From contig NZ_JAEUAT010000011.1 of the NCBI RefSeq assembly GCF_019511525.1, positions 1-64,000 of the forward strand: 64,000 nucleotides of DNA, in the 5' to 3' direction. Positions 26,643-34,096 of the stretch are shown piece by piece (the stretch's first letter is position 1; each line of letters opens with the position of its first letter). The translations under genes were made by a program, and so were the position numbers. Source of the stretch: Rhizobium cauense (GTDB lineage Bacteria > Pseudomonadota > Alphaproteobacteria > Rhizobiales > Rhizobiaceae). The notes under the pieces were generated by a model that was given only the letters and a program-made list of their open reading frames with translations, was not told the origin of the DNA and made no database searches.

Positions 26643-27374
26643 TTACTTTATAAGGCCGATCCGCAGAGCCTTGGCGACGGCTTGCGTTCGGTTCACCGTA
26701 TCGAGCTTCTTGGTGGCTCGGTTGAGGTAGTGATTGACCGTGTGCTCCGAGAGGGTGAGAATTTCGGCGATTTCCACACTGGTCTTACCGGCTGCAGTCC
26801 AATTCAAACAATCGATCTCGCGGTCAGTCAGCGCATCGGTGATCCGGTTATCATAGCTGCGGATCTCTGCCAGCCGGTTGAAGACATGCGTTGAGAGATA
26901 ATGGAGTTCGCGCATTTCCTCCGCCGTGAAGGGTTCACGGTCGCCCGAAAATGACACGGCGCCTCGACCGCCCGAAGCCTCATGGGTCGGGAAATAGGCG
27001 CAGCGCATCATTCGAAAGCGCTCGAATAGAGCCTTGACGATGCCGGCCTTTCCATCGGGCCGCTCCAACTTTGCCTGCGACAGGTCGTTGAAGAAGGGCG
27101 CGGTCGACGTCCGCAGCCGCTTCATCACCGGACTGTGGGCCACCAACCGCTCGTGATCGTAGGCCGCCAGGAGTTCGACCGGCCAACTGGAGATGACCGT
27201 GTTGCTCTGCAGATCAACTGCAGTCACGGAAGGAAGATTGAAAACCATGAAGGCACGCGAACGATAGGCTTCCGTCACTTTCTTCATGAAGCGGAAAATA
27301 TCGAACTGCGTTTTCAGTCCGGCGATCTCACTAACGTGGACGTCCACGGAAGATCCTGGCTGCGATGAAGTCAT
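26643..27374 (-). CDS. LuxR-type solo transcriptional regulator with atypical autoinducer-binding domain
   Basis: 243 residues. The N-terminal 165 residues fit the autoinducer-binding fold. The C-terminal helix-turn-helix (LTDREIDCLNWTAAGKTSVEIAEILTLSEHTVNHYLN, from about residue 181) is a clear LuxR/GerE DNA-binding domain. In the ligand pocket Trp64 and Tyr72 are kept, but the invariant Asp-Pro pair becomes Ser81-Pro82 after His80, and the second Trp is Phe. No luxI-type synthase is in the window. It may bind a non-AHL ligand or none. Confidence 0.87.
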   Translation of the reverse strand: MTSSQPGSSVDVHVSEIAGLKTQFDIFRFMKKVTEAYRSRAFMVFNLPSVTAVDLQSNTVISSWPVELLAAYDHERLVAHSPVMKRLRTSTAPFFNDLSQAKLERPDGKAGIVKALFERFRMMRCAYFPTHEASGGRGAVSFSGDREPFTAEEMRELHYLSTHVFNRLAEIRSYDNRITDALTDREIDCLNWTAAGKTSVEIAEILTLSEHTVNHYLNRATKKLDTVNRTQAVAKALRIGLIK

Positions 27375-27565
27375 TTATGTGTTCGACTCGAAAAGATGCG
27401 GTTGAGGTTGAGATAGCGCGTTCACCGTCGCTGATTTGTAGCGCCGGTGACAATTTACCAGCACATACACCCCAGGACGGGGGATTGACGAGCCTCAATT
27501 GTGATGATTCGTCAGAAAATCTCAATATTATGCTTTAGGAGGGCTTTCGCGCTCAGCCGAACCGG

Positions 27566-28363
27566 TCAGCGACGTGGCCCAAGCCCGATTCTCATGGCTT
27601 CCATGATCCGTTTCGCCGTCTCCTGGATTGGACCGGACCACTCCGAAAGCCGCTCCATCGTCAGCCGATAGGCAGGACCAGTGACCGAAACGCCGCCGAC
27701 GAGCGACAGGTTTTCCGACCAGATCGGTGCCGCGACACACCGGATTCCGACCTCGTGTTCCTCACGATCGAACGCGTAGCCCTGCTTTCGGATGTCCTCG
27801 ATCTCGGCAAGAAGCGACGCGGCTGTATGTGTATTCGCCGTGAACCGGTGGAAGACGATATCAGCCACCAAGGCTTCAACACGCTCCCTGGGCAAGATGG
27901 ACAACGCCGCCTTGCCCACGCCCGTGCAGTAGACCGGCGAGGCATTGCCGATCTGCGAGTACATCCTGACTGGCTGCTGCCCCTCGACCTTGTCGAGATA
28001 GATGATCGCGGTACCGCGCAGCACGCCAAGGTGCACGGTCTCTCCGGTCAGACCCTGAAGCGCCTTGAGGTGGGGCTCGGAGACGAGGCGGAACTCATTG
28101 CGCGCCCAGCTGCGAGAGGCGAGATCCAGAAGCCGGAAGCCAGGCGAATACCGGCCATCCGCATCGATCTCGAGCAGCCCCTCTTCCACCAGATGGCTCA
28201 GCTGGCGGTGAAGCGTGCCGCGCGGCTGATCGGCGACCGCCAAGATGTCAGTAAAGCGCATGGGACCCTCGGCATGCGTCACCAGATCAAGGAGGACCAT
28301 AAGTTTGCCAAGGGTGCCGGTATCGCGCTTTTCGGAAGCGCTGTCCTTTGCCACACTCATCAT
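27566..28363 (-). CDS. IclR-family regulator of the adjacent sugar-acid cluster
   Basis: 265 residues from the ATG at 28363 (or the next codon). An N-terminal winged helix-turn-helix (MRFTDILAVADQPRGTLHRQLSHLVEEGLLE) is followed by the IclR effector domain with GETVHLGVLRGTAIIYLDKVEG, SPVYCTGVGKAALS and DREEHEVGIRCVAAPIW. It is divergent from the SDR-dgoK-dgoA-lactonase run, with a 99-bp shared promoter region, so it probably controls that run in response to a sugar acid. This is inference from position. Confidence 0.9.
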   Translation of the reverse strand: MMSVAKDSASEKRDTGTLGKLMVLLDLVTHAEGPMRFTDILAVADQPRGTLHRQLSHLVEEGLLEIDADGRYSPGFRLLDLASRSWARNEFRLVSEPHLKALQGLTGETVHLGVLRGTAIIYLDKVEGQQPVRMYSQIGNASPVYCTGVGKAALSILPRERVEALVADIVFHRFTANTHTAASLLAEIEDIRKQGYAFDREEHEVGIRCVAAPIWSENLSLVGGVSVTGPAYRLTMERLSEWSGPIQETAKRIMEAMRIGLGPRR

Positions 28364-28377
28364 CGCCCCAAACCGCC

Positions 28378-28442
28378 TTGACAGAGATACCAGCCTAGTC
28401 GGATAATTCCACATAGTCAAATAAAGTTCCAAATAATAGAAC
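28378..28442 (+). promoter_or_regulatory. Divergent promoter/operator region of the dgo-type cluster
   Basis: A plus-strand promoter with -35 TTGACA (28378-28383), 18-bp spacer and -10 GATAAT (28402-28407) drives the SDR gene. Downstream, GTTCCAAATAATAGAAC (28426-28442) is an inverted repeat of the size bound by IclR-type dimers, located where it could block transcription. Confidence 0.5.
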
Positions 28443-28462
28443 ACGCGAAACCGGGAGGAAGT

Positions 28463-29236
28463 GTGGTGACGGGTGTGCTTGCACAGTTTCCGGAATTCAG
28501 GGATCGCACGGTCCTGATCACAGGCGGTGGGTCAGGCATCGGGGCTGCCATCGTCGAGGGCTTTGCCCGGCAGGGTGCCAAGGTTTCCTTTCTTGATATC
28601 GCGGAAACCGAAAGCCGCGAGCTCGCCGATAGGCTGTCGCGCGACACGCTGCACCCGGTTCGCTTCCACAAGACCGACCTTCGCGACGTCAGTGCCATTC
28701 GCAACGCAGTGGATCAGGTCGTCGCTCATTCCGGTCCGATCAGCGTTCTCGTCAACAATGCCGCTCGCGACGACAGGCATGATTTCGAGGCGGTCACCGA
28801 AGAGTATTGGGACAACAATCAGGCGACGAACCTGCGCCACGTCTTCTTCACCACGCAGGCCGTCGCGCCCTCGATGCGCGCTGCCGGCGGCGGTGCCGTG
28901 ATCAACATGTCGTCGATCGCCTTTCTGCTGAATATGCCGGAGTTTCCGGCCTATTCGACTGCCAAGGCGGGTGTGATCGGGCTGACAAAGAGCATGGCTG
29001 GCAAACTCGGACCCGACAACATCCGCGTGAATTGCATCCTGCCCGGGATGATCGTGACGGATCGCCAGATGAAGCTCTGGCTTACCGAGGAAGGCATTGC
29101 GCAGACTGTCCAGCGCCAGTGCATCAAGAAGGTTCTGCACGCCGACGCGATCGTCGGCCCCTGCCTGTTTCTGGCGTCCAGCTGCGCAGCAGCGATGAGC
29201 GCACAATCTCTTATAGTCGATGGAGGCATTTTCTGA
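28463..29236 (+). CDS. SDR-family sugar dehydrogenase (probable galactose 1-dehydrogenase type)
   Basis: 257 residues from a GTG at 28463 (GTG again at the next codon), preceded by GGAGG at 28454-28458. Short-chain dehydrogenase features: LITGGGSGIGAAI cofactor loop, LVNNAARDD, the catalytic Ser in NMSSIAF, YSTAK active-site Tyr-Lys and a DGGIF C-terminus. The neighbours make a sugar 1-dehydrogenase likely, giving the lactone hydrolysed by the SMP-30 protein. Its TGA overlaps the dgoK start (TGATG). Confidence 0.85.
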   Translation: MVTGVLAQFPEFRDRTVLITGGGSGIGAAIVEGFARQGAKVSFLDIAETESRELADRLSRDTLHPVRFHKTDLRDVSAIRNAVDQVVAHSGPISVLVNNAARDDRHDFEAVTEEYWDNNQATNLRHVFFTTQAVAPSMRAAGGGAVINMSSIAFLLNMPEFPAYSTAKAGVIGLTKSMAGKLGPDNIRVNCILPGMIVTDRQMKLWLTEEGIAQTVQRQCIKKVLHADAIVGPCLFLASSCAAAMSAQSLIVDGGIF

Positions 29237-30153
29237 TGGCGGATCCCGCTTATGTCGCGGTGGATTGGGGAACGAGCAGTTTCCGGCTCTGGCTGATAGG
29301 CAAGGACAACAGCATCCTTGGCGAAAGCCGCAGCAACGAAGGCATGACGACGGCGGCGAAGACCGGCTTTGCCGAGGTTCTGGCCTCGCACCTCGAGAAG
29401 GTCAACGCGCCGGCGCATCTGCCGGTAATTGTATGCGGCATGGCGGGCGCGAAGCAGGGATGGGTCGAGGCCGGCTACATCGATGTGCCGGCGTCGCTTT
29501 CTTCGATCCTGACCGGCGCCGTGCCTGTCCCCGGCCAGAGCCGGGACGTTCGCATCCTTCCCGGCCTCGCGCAACGGGATGAGACGAGACCGGACGTCAT
29601 GCGTGGTGAGGAAACGCAGCTTCTCGGTGCGCTTGGCCCGGCAAGCACCGGATCGCAGGCAGTGTGCATGCCCGGCACGCATTCGAAGTGGGTGCATGTC
29701 GAGGACGGGCTGGTCACCGGCTTCTCCAGTTTCATGACCGGCGAACTCTTCGATGCGATCTCCAAGCACACGATCCTGTCTCATGCCGTGGCTGGTGCTG
29801 AACAGGCGCCCTCCGATGACGCCGCCTTTGCGAGTGCCGTCAGGCAGGCCTACGATCATCCGGCCCTGGCGACGAACCTCTTCTTTACCGCTCGCTCGGG
29901 ACAGCTGCTGCATGGCCTGACCGCCGCCGGCGCACAGGCCAGGATATCCGGCACCCTGATCGGCCTGGAAATCGCGGGCGCACTTGCCGACACGGGAACA
30001 GGCGCCAACGTTACCCTTGTTGCAGCAGGCCGATTGCAGGGCCTTTATGAAGCAGCCTTCCGAGCACTATCTCTATCTTATACTACCATCGACGCCGACG
30101 TGGCCGTCCGTGGCGGCCTTGCTGCCGCTGCCAAGGCAATCTGGCCGAATTGA
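29236..30153 (+). CDS. dgoK: 2-dehydro-3-deoxygalactonokinase
   Basis: 305 residues from the ATG at 29236, which overlaps the SDR stop codon by one base; the longer upstream open frame is not coding. It starts with the ASKHA-type phosphate loop VAVDWGTSSFRLWL. Next come VCGMAGAKQGWVEAGYIDVPA, MRGEETQLLGAL and MPGTHSKWVHVEDG, all characteristic of DgoK. It phosphorylates 2-keto-3-deoxygalactonate, and the product is cleaved by DgoA 15 bp downstream. Confidence 0.93.
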   Translation: MADPAYVAVDWGTSSFRLWLIGKDNSILGESRSNEGMTTAAKTGFAEVLASHLEKVNAPAHLPVIVCGMAGAKQGWVEAGYIDVPASLSSILTGAVPVPGQSRDVRILPGLAQRDETRPDVMRGEETQLLGALGPASTGSQAVCMPGTHSKWVHVEDGLVTGFSSFMTGELFDAISKHTILSHAVAGAEQAPSDDAAFASAVRQAYDHPALATNLFFTARSGQLLHGLTAAGAQARISGTLIGLEIAGALADTGTGANVTLVAAGRLQGLYEAAFRALSLSYTTIDADVAVRGGLAAAAKAIWPN

Positions 30154-30168
30154 GAGAGCACCAAAACC

Positions 30169-30801
30169 ATGAACCGCATCCCCTTCCCCAGCATGAAGCG
30201 TCCGTTGATTGCCATTCTGCGTGGTATCAAGCCCGAAGAAACTGAAAGTGTTGTCGGCGCGCTGATCGAAAACGGACTGACCGCGATCGAAATTCCGCTG
30301 AACTCTCCCGAACCGTTCAAGTCGATCGAGATCGCGGCGAAGATGGCACCGGCCGATTGCCTGATCGGCGCCGGGACTGTGCTGACCACCGAGGGCGTCG
30401 ACAGCCTTCACTCGGCCGGCGGCAAGCTGCTGGTGACGCCGAACGTTGAGCCTGAAGTCATCATCCTCGCCCGCAACTATGGAATGGTCACCATGCCCGG
30501 TGTATTCACGCCAACAGAAGCGCTGGCGGCAGCCCGCGCTGGCGCAACGGGGCTGAAATTTTTCCCCGCCAGCGTTCTCGGCCCCTCCGGCATCACGGCG
30601 ATCCGCGCAATCCTGCCGCCGGAGCTGGTGATCGCAGCCGTTGGCGGCGTTTCGGACAAGAATTTCGCCGAATATACCAAAGCCGGCATCCATGCCTTTG
30701 GCCTCGGCACCAGCCTCTACAAGCCCGGAATGACCGCCGCAGAGGTTGCCGAGCGTGCCAAGGCGACCATTTACGCCTATGACGCAGCGGTAGGAGCTTA
30801 A
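30169..30801 (+). CDS. dgoA: 2-dehydro-3-deoxy-6-phosphogalactonate aldolase
   Basis: 210 residues, a KDPG/KDPGal class I aldolase. The conserved Glu is in AIEIPLNSPEP and the Schiff-base lysine in TGLKFFPAS. GAGTVLTTEGVD and MPGVFTPTEALAA are family blocks, and the C-terminus keeps the phosphate-binding GGVSDKN and GLGTSLYKPG. It yields pyruvate and glyceraldehyde-3-phosphate. It follows dgoK in the galactonate route. Confidence 0.95.
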   Translation: MNRIPFPSMKRPLIAILRGIKPEETESVVGALIENGLTAIEIPLNSPEPFKSIEIAAKMAPADCLIGAGTVLTTEGVDSLHSAGGKLLVTPNVEPEVIILARNYGMVTMPGVFTPTEALAAARAGATGLKFFPASVLGPSGITAIRAILPPELVIAAVGGVSDKNFAEYTKAGIHAFGLGTSLYKPGMTAAEVAERAKATIYAYDAAVGA

Positions 30802-30806
30802 GGCGT

Positions 30807-31694
30807 ATGACGGAAATTCACGAGTTCGCAGGCAAGACACTTTGCAGTACCAACTCCGTGCTTGGCGAAGGCCCCACCTATGATCCGGACACAAACACGG
30901 TCTGGTGGTTCAATATTCTCGGCAAGGAATTGCACGAACTGAACCTTTCCACGAACGAGAAGAAAGTGCACGCGCTGCCGATGATGGCAAGCGTGCTTGC
31001 GCGCATCGATCCCGCACGCCAACTGCTTGCCACTGAACAGGGTCTCTTCGTCCGCGACATGAAGAGCGGCAACCTGACCTTCTATGCGGCGCTTGAAAGC
31101 GACAATCCTGATAACCGTTCGAACGACGGCCGCACGCACCCTTCAGGCGCGCTGTGGATCGGTACGATGAGCAAGCGGGCTGAAAACCGCGCGGGCGCCA
31201 TCTATCACGTGGCTGGCGGTCGCGTGACCAAGATTTTTGACGGCATCAGCATTCCGAATTCGATCTGTTTCTCGCCGGACGGCACGATTGGTTACTTCAC
31301 CGACACGCGCCTCAGCCGCCTGATGCGGGTGATGGTTGATCCGCAGACGGGCCTGCCGACCGGCGAGCCGATCGTGCTCGTGGATACCATGGATGAGCAG
31401 GGCGGCATCGACGGGTCTGTCGTCGACGCCGACGGATATATCTGGAATGCGCGCTGGGGTGCCGGCACGGTCGATCGATACAGCCCGGACGGCTTGCGCA
31501 TATCGCGCTACAAGGTCCCGGCAGCGCAACCCTCCTGCCCCGCATTCATTGGACCGAACGGCGATCGTCTTGCGGTCACCACGGCATGGGAAGGACTGGA
31601 TGACAACGCACGGTCCATGCAACCGCAGGCTGGATCCCTGCTTGAGCTCGAGGTCACGGTGAAGGGGATTTTCGACCCCGCCTACGTGATGTAA
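30807..31694 (+). CDS. SMP-30/gluconolactonase family lactonase
   Basis: 295 residues, a six-bladed propeller lactonase. Metal ligands are visible: Glu in VLGEGPTYD, Asn-Asp in RSNDGRTHPSGALWIGTM, Asn in SIPNSICFSPDG and Asp in GGIDGSVVDADGYIWNA. It hydrolyses sugar lactones, here most likely the product of the SDR. It lies 5 bp after dgoA and is the last gene of the cluster, with a terminator downstream. Confidence 0.93.
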   Translation: MTEIHEFAGKTLCSTNSVLGEGPTYDPDTNTVWWFNILGKELHELNLSTNEKKVHALPMMASVLARIDPARQLLATEQGLFVRDMKSGNLTFYAALESDNPDNRSNDGRTHPSGALWIGTMSKRAENRAGAIYHVAGGRVTKIFDGISIPNSICFSPDGTIGYFTDTRLSRLMRVMVDPQTGLPTGEPIVLVDTMDEQGGIDGSVVDADGYIWNARWGAGTVDRYSPDGLRISRYKVPAAQPSCPAFIGPNGDRLAVTTAWEGLDDNARSMQPQAGSLLELEVTVKGIFDPAYVM

Positions 31695-31715
31695 CCCGAC
31701 AGCAGTCAGAATCTC

Positions 31716-31751
31716 CAGGGGCGTCCTCCAAGGCGCCCTTTTTTATTTTTC
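31716..31751 (+). terminator. Rho-independent terminator of the dgo-type operon
   Basis: A GC hairpin (AGGGGCG paired with CGCCCT around TCCTCCAAGG, with one bulge) is followed by TTTTTTATTTTT, 20-odd bases after the lactonase stop. Confidence 0.8.
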
Positions 31752-31832
31752 GATGCATTTGATTGCTGGGAGGCCTGCAGCGTTTACGATAAAAGTTCCA
31801 CGAAATTAGCAATTTTCGCGCGATTTTTTTGC

Positions 31833-31857
31833 GGAACCAATAGGAATCCCATTCATT
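31833..31857 (+). promoter_or_regulatory. Weak candidate for an EcfG-type stress promoter
   Basis: GGAAC at 31833-31837 and CATT at 31854-31857 are 16 bp apart, upstream of the PRC-barrel gene. Alphaproteobacterial general-stress promoters recognised by EcfG have GGAAC-N16/17-CGTT, so one -10 base mismatches. It is offered as a possibility only. Confidence 0.25.
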
Positions 31858-31947
31858 TCGATAGGGAGCCGGCCAGCGAACGCCCAACCGCGAAGGAGGG
31901 CAAAGCTGGCTAGAGATCACCCATTGGACTGTAAAGGTAGGTTCGAA

Positions 31948-32556
31948 ATGACACGCAAACTCCTCACAACCGTTGCCGCTGGTGCCCTGTTTGCCACGGC
32001 TTTCGCACCGGCGGCATTCTCGCAGAGCACAACCCAGCCGGCTGATCCGAGTGCTCCGGCTACGCAGGCGGCGCCAACCGATCCGGCAGCTCCGCCGAAG
32101 GTTCCGGATGCGACTGCTCCGGGTGATGCGGCTCAGGCTCCGGCACCGGCTACGACGACCGATACCGCACAGGCGGGCGGCTCATATCTGACCGAGCAGG
32201 CTGCCGACCAGGTAAGCGCCAATACCTATATCGGCCAGTCGGTCTATAATGGCCAGAACGAGAGCATCGGTAACGTCAACGACCTGATAATGAAGAAGGA
32301 CGGCGGCTTGGTCGCTGCGATCGTCGGTGTCGGCGGCTTCCTCGGTATCGGCGAGAAGAATGTGGCCGTGCCCATGGACAAGATCACGGTCGCTCAGAAC
32401 ACACAGGACGGAAGCGTCAAGCTGACCACTTCCGAGACCGCTGAATCGCTGAAGGCAGCACCTGAATTCAAGACGCTGCAGATGCAATCCGCGGAAAAAG
32501 CCCCGGCCCCAGGCGCAATGGACACCACGGCCACGGGTTCAACAACGAACAAGTAA
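31948..32556 (+). CDS. Exported PRC-barrel domain protein
   Basis: 202 residues from the ATG at 31948. Residues 1-25 form a signal peptide (TVAAGALFATAFAPAAFS). An Ala/Pro/Thr-rich disordered segment extends to about residue 78. A PRC-barrel follows (YIGQSVYNGQNESIGNVNDLIMKKDGGLVAAIVGVGGFLGIGEKNVAVPM), then a flexible tail. PRC-barrel proteins of this kind are common, often stress-induced envelope proteins in Rhizobiales. No partner is evident. Confidence 0.87.
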   Translation: MTRKLLTTVAAGALFATAFAPAAFSQSTTQPADPSAPATQAAPTDPAAPPKVPDATAPGDAAQAPAPATTTDTAQAGGSYLTEQAADQVSANTYIGQSVYNGQNESIGNVNDLIMKKDGGLVAAIVGVGGFLGIGEKNVAVPMDKITVAQNTQDGSVKLTTSETAESLKAAPEFKTLQMQSAEKAPAPGAMDTTATGSTTNK

Positions 32557-32581
32557 GATACTGCGCAGTGAGTACAGAGTA

Positions 32582-32616
32582 GCCGGTGGCGTCCGACGGG
32601 GCGCCATCGGCGTTTC
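32582..32616 (+). terminator. Possible terminator hairpin after the PRC-barrel gene
   Basis: A 10-bp stem (GCCGGTGGCG / CGCCATCGGC, one G-T pair) lies 26 bp after the PRC-barrel stop codon and is followed by only a short GTTTC tract. It lies between convergent genes. Moderate support. Confidence 0.45.
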
Positions 32617-33974
32617 TATGCGCTGACACGATCGGTCGTATCGCAGTAGTTCTCGTGCAGGAAGCGCAGCGTGGCAATGCCATCGGCGGGCTTGCCGAAG
32701 TGATAGCCCTGGCCCATGCCGCAGCCGAGCGAACGGAGCTTAACGGCCTCCGAATAGTCTTCGATGCCTTCCGCAACCACTTCGAGGTCTAGCCCCTCGC
32801 ACATCGTCAGGATTGCCTTGATGATGTGCTCGGAAGCGCGATCCGAGTTGATCCGCGATACGAAGGCGCGATCGATCTTGATCTTGTCGAACATGAAATC
32901 GCGCAGGCGACCGAGGCTCGACTGGCCCGTTCCGAAATCATCCAGCGAGATGCGCACGCCTGCCTGCCGCAGATCGGCGATGATGCGGTTTGCGGTGTCG
33001 GCGGACCCCATTACCGCAGTCTCGGTGATTTCCAGTTCGAGCCGATGCGGATCGAACCCGACCCGACCGAGGATCGACAGGATGCTATTGCTCGTACCGG
33101 GATCCATCAGCTGGGCCGATGAGAGATTGAAGGAGAGGAAAAGTTCGCGCGGCCAGGAAAGTGCTGCCTCCGCCGCCTTGCGCAGCAACGCCTCTGACAG
33201 GGCGTCAATGAAACCGCGTTCCTCGGCAAGCGGGACGAAGACTCCTGGCGAGACAAAACCCAGATCGGGATCATTCCATCGCGCCAAAGCTTCGAAGCCG
33301 ACCACCTGGCTGTTGGAAAGGGAGACGATCGGTTGAAAATGCACGTCGATCGCGTCGGAGATAATGGCGTTGCGCAGGGCCTGTTCGAGCTGCGTTGCGC
33401 GCTTCATTTCCTGCGCGATCTCGCGAGAATAGACCGTGATCTGCCCGCGGCCGCGCCGCTTGGAGCGGTAAAGAGCCGTTTCAGCGCTCTTCAGCAGTTC
33501 CTCGAATTCCTCGCCGGCGAATGGATAGATCGAAAAGCCGAACGATGCCGAGAGCCTAACATTGCGGTCGCCGAGATCGTATGGCGCCGACAGGACCTCG
33601 CGGATCATCTGGCCGAACTTCTCGGCGCTGGCTCGCTCGAACACGAGCGGCAGGACAAAGGCAAATTCGTCCCCATCATGACGCGTTACAAGCGCACCGT
33701 CGGGAATGCAGGCCTTCAGCCGATGGGCAACCTGACAGAGGATTTCATCGCCTGCCGATGAACCGAAGAGATCGTTGATCGGCTTGAAGGAGTCGAGATT
33801 TGCGATACCGATCGTAAAGGGTGCAGGATCGCTCGCCCGTTCCGCGGAGATCTGTGCGATCCGATCGCGCATGCGGTAGCGATTGCCGAGACCGGTCAGC
33901 GCATCGGTATAGGCCATCGTCTGAAGTTCATTCTGACTTACGGGCATCAAGGGCATTTCAGCCGACATCATCAT
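32616..33974 (-). CDS. GGDEF-EAL protein with degenerate GGDEF and intact EAL
   Basis: 452 residues. A GGDEF domain (about residues 20-185) has the metal-binding LDSFKPIND block, but the signature is DGDEF at 100-104 (first Gly to Asp) and there is no RxxD inhibitory site. An EAL domain (about 195-440) keeps all key residues: FEAL at 227-230, FNLSS, LEITE, DDFGTG, KIDRAF, AEGIED and GMGQGYHFGKP. It is therefore predicted to degrade cyclic-di-GMP while the GGDEF half is regulatory or inactive. No membrane segment or sensory domain is present. Confidence 0.9.
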   Translation of the reverse strand: MMMSAEMPLMPVSQNELQTMAYTDALTGLGNRYRMRDRIAQISAERASDPAPFTIGIANLDSFKPINDLFGSSAGDEILCQVAHRLKACIPDGALVTRHDGDEFAFVLPLVFERASAEKFGQMIREVLSAPYDLGDRNVRLSASFGFSIYPFAGEEFEELLKSAETALYRSKRRGRGQITVYSREIAQEMKRATQLEQALRNAIISDAIDVHFQPIVSLSNSQVVGFEALARWNDPDLGFVSPGVFVPLAEERGFIDALSEALLRKAAEAALSWPRELFLSFNLSSAQLMDPGTSNSILSILGRVGFDPHRLELEITETAVMGSADTANRIIADLRQAGVRISLDDFGTGQSSLGRLRDFMFDKIKIDRAFVSRINSDRASEHIIKAILTMCEGLDLEVVAEGIEDYSEAVKLRSLGCGMGQGYHFGKPADGIATLRFLHENYCDTTDRVSA

Positions 33975-34096
33975 TCAGACCCAGACTGCACCAACGCCTG
34001 GAGGATGGCGGGCAAGTCTTAAAAATTCGATAGTATAGCGTCCACTCAGAAGCCCTATTCTGTCCCCAGATTTAGGGAGTTGACCAGTCTTGTCGG

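Noticed and set aside
26356..26730. 124-codon plus-strand frame between mrp and the LuxR gene
   Set aside because: No ribosome-binding site; its 3' part is antisense to the LuxR-type gene, and there is no family match.
28807..29235. Upstream extension of the dgoK frame
   Set aside because: It overlaps the SDR gene in another frame; the ATG at 29236 overlapping the SDR stop matches the family start.
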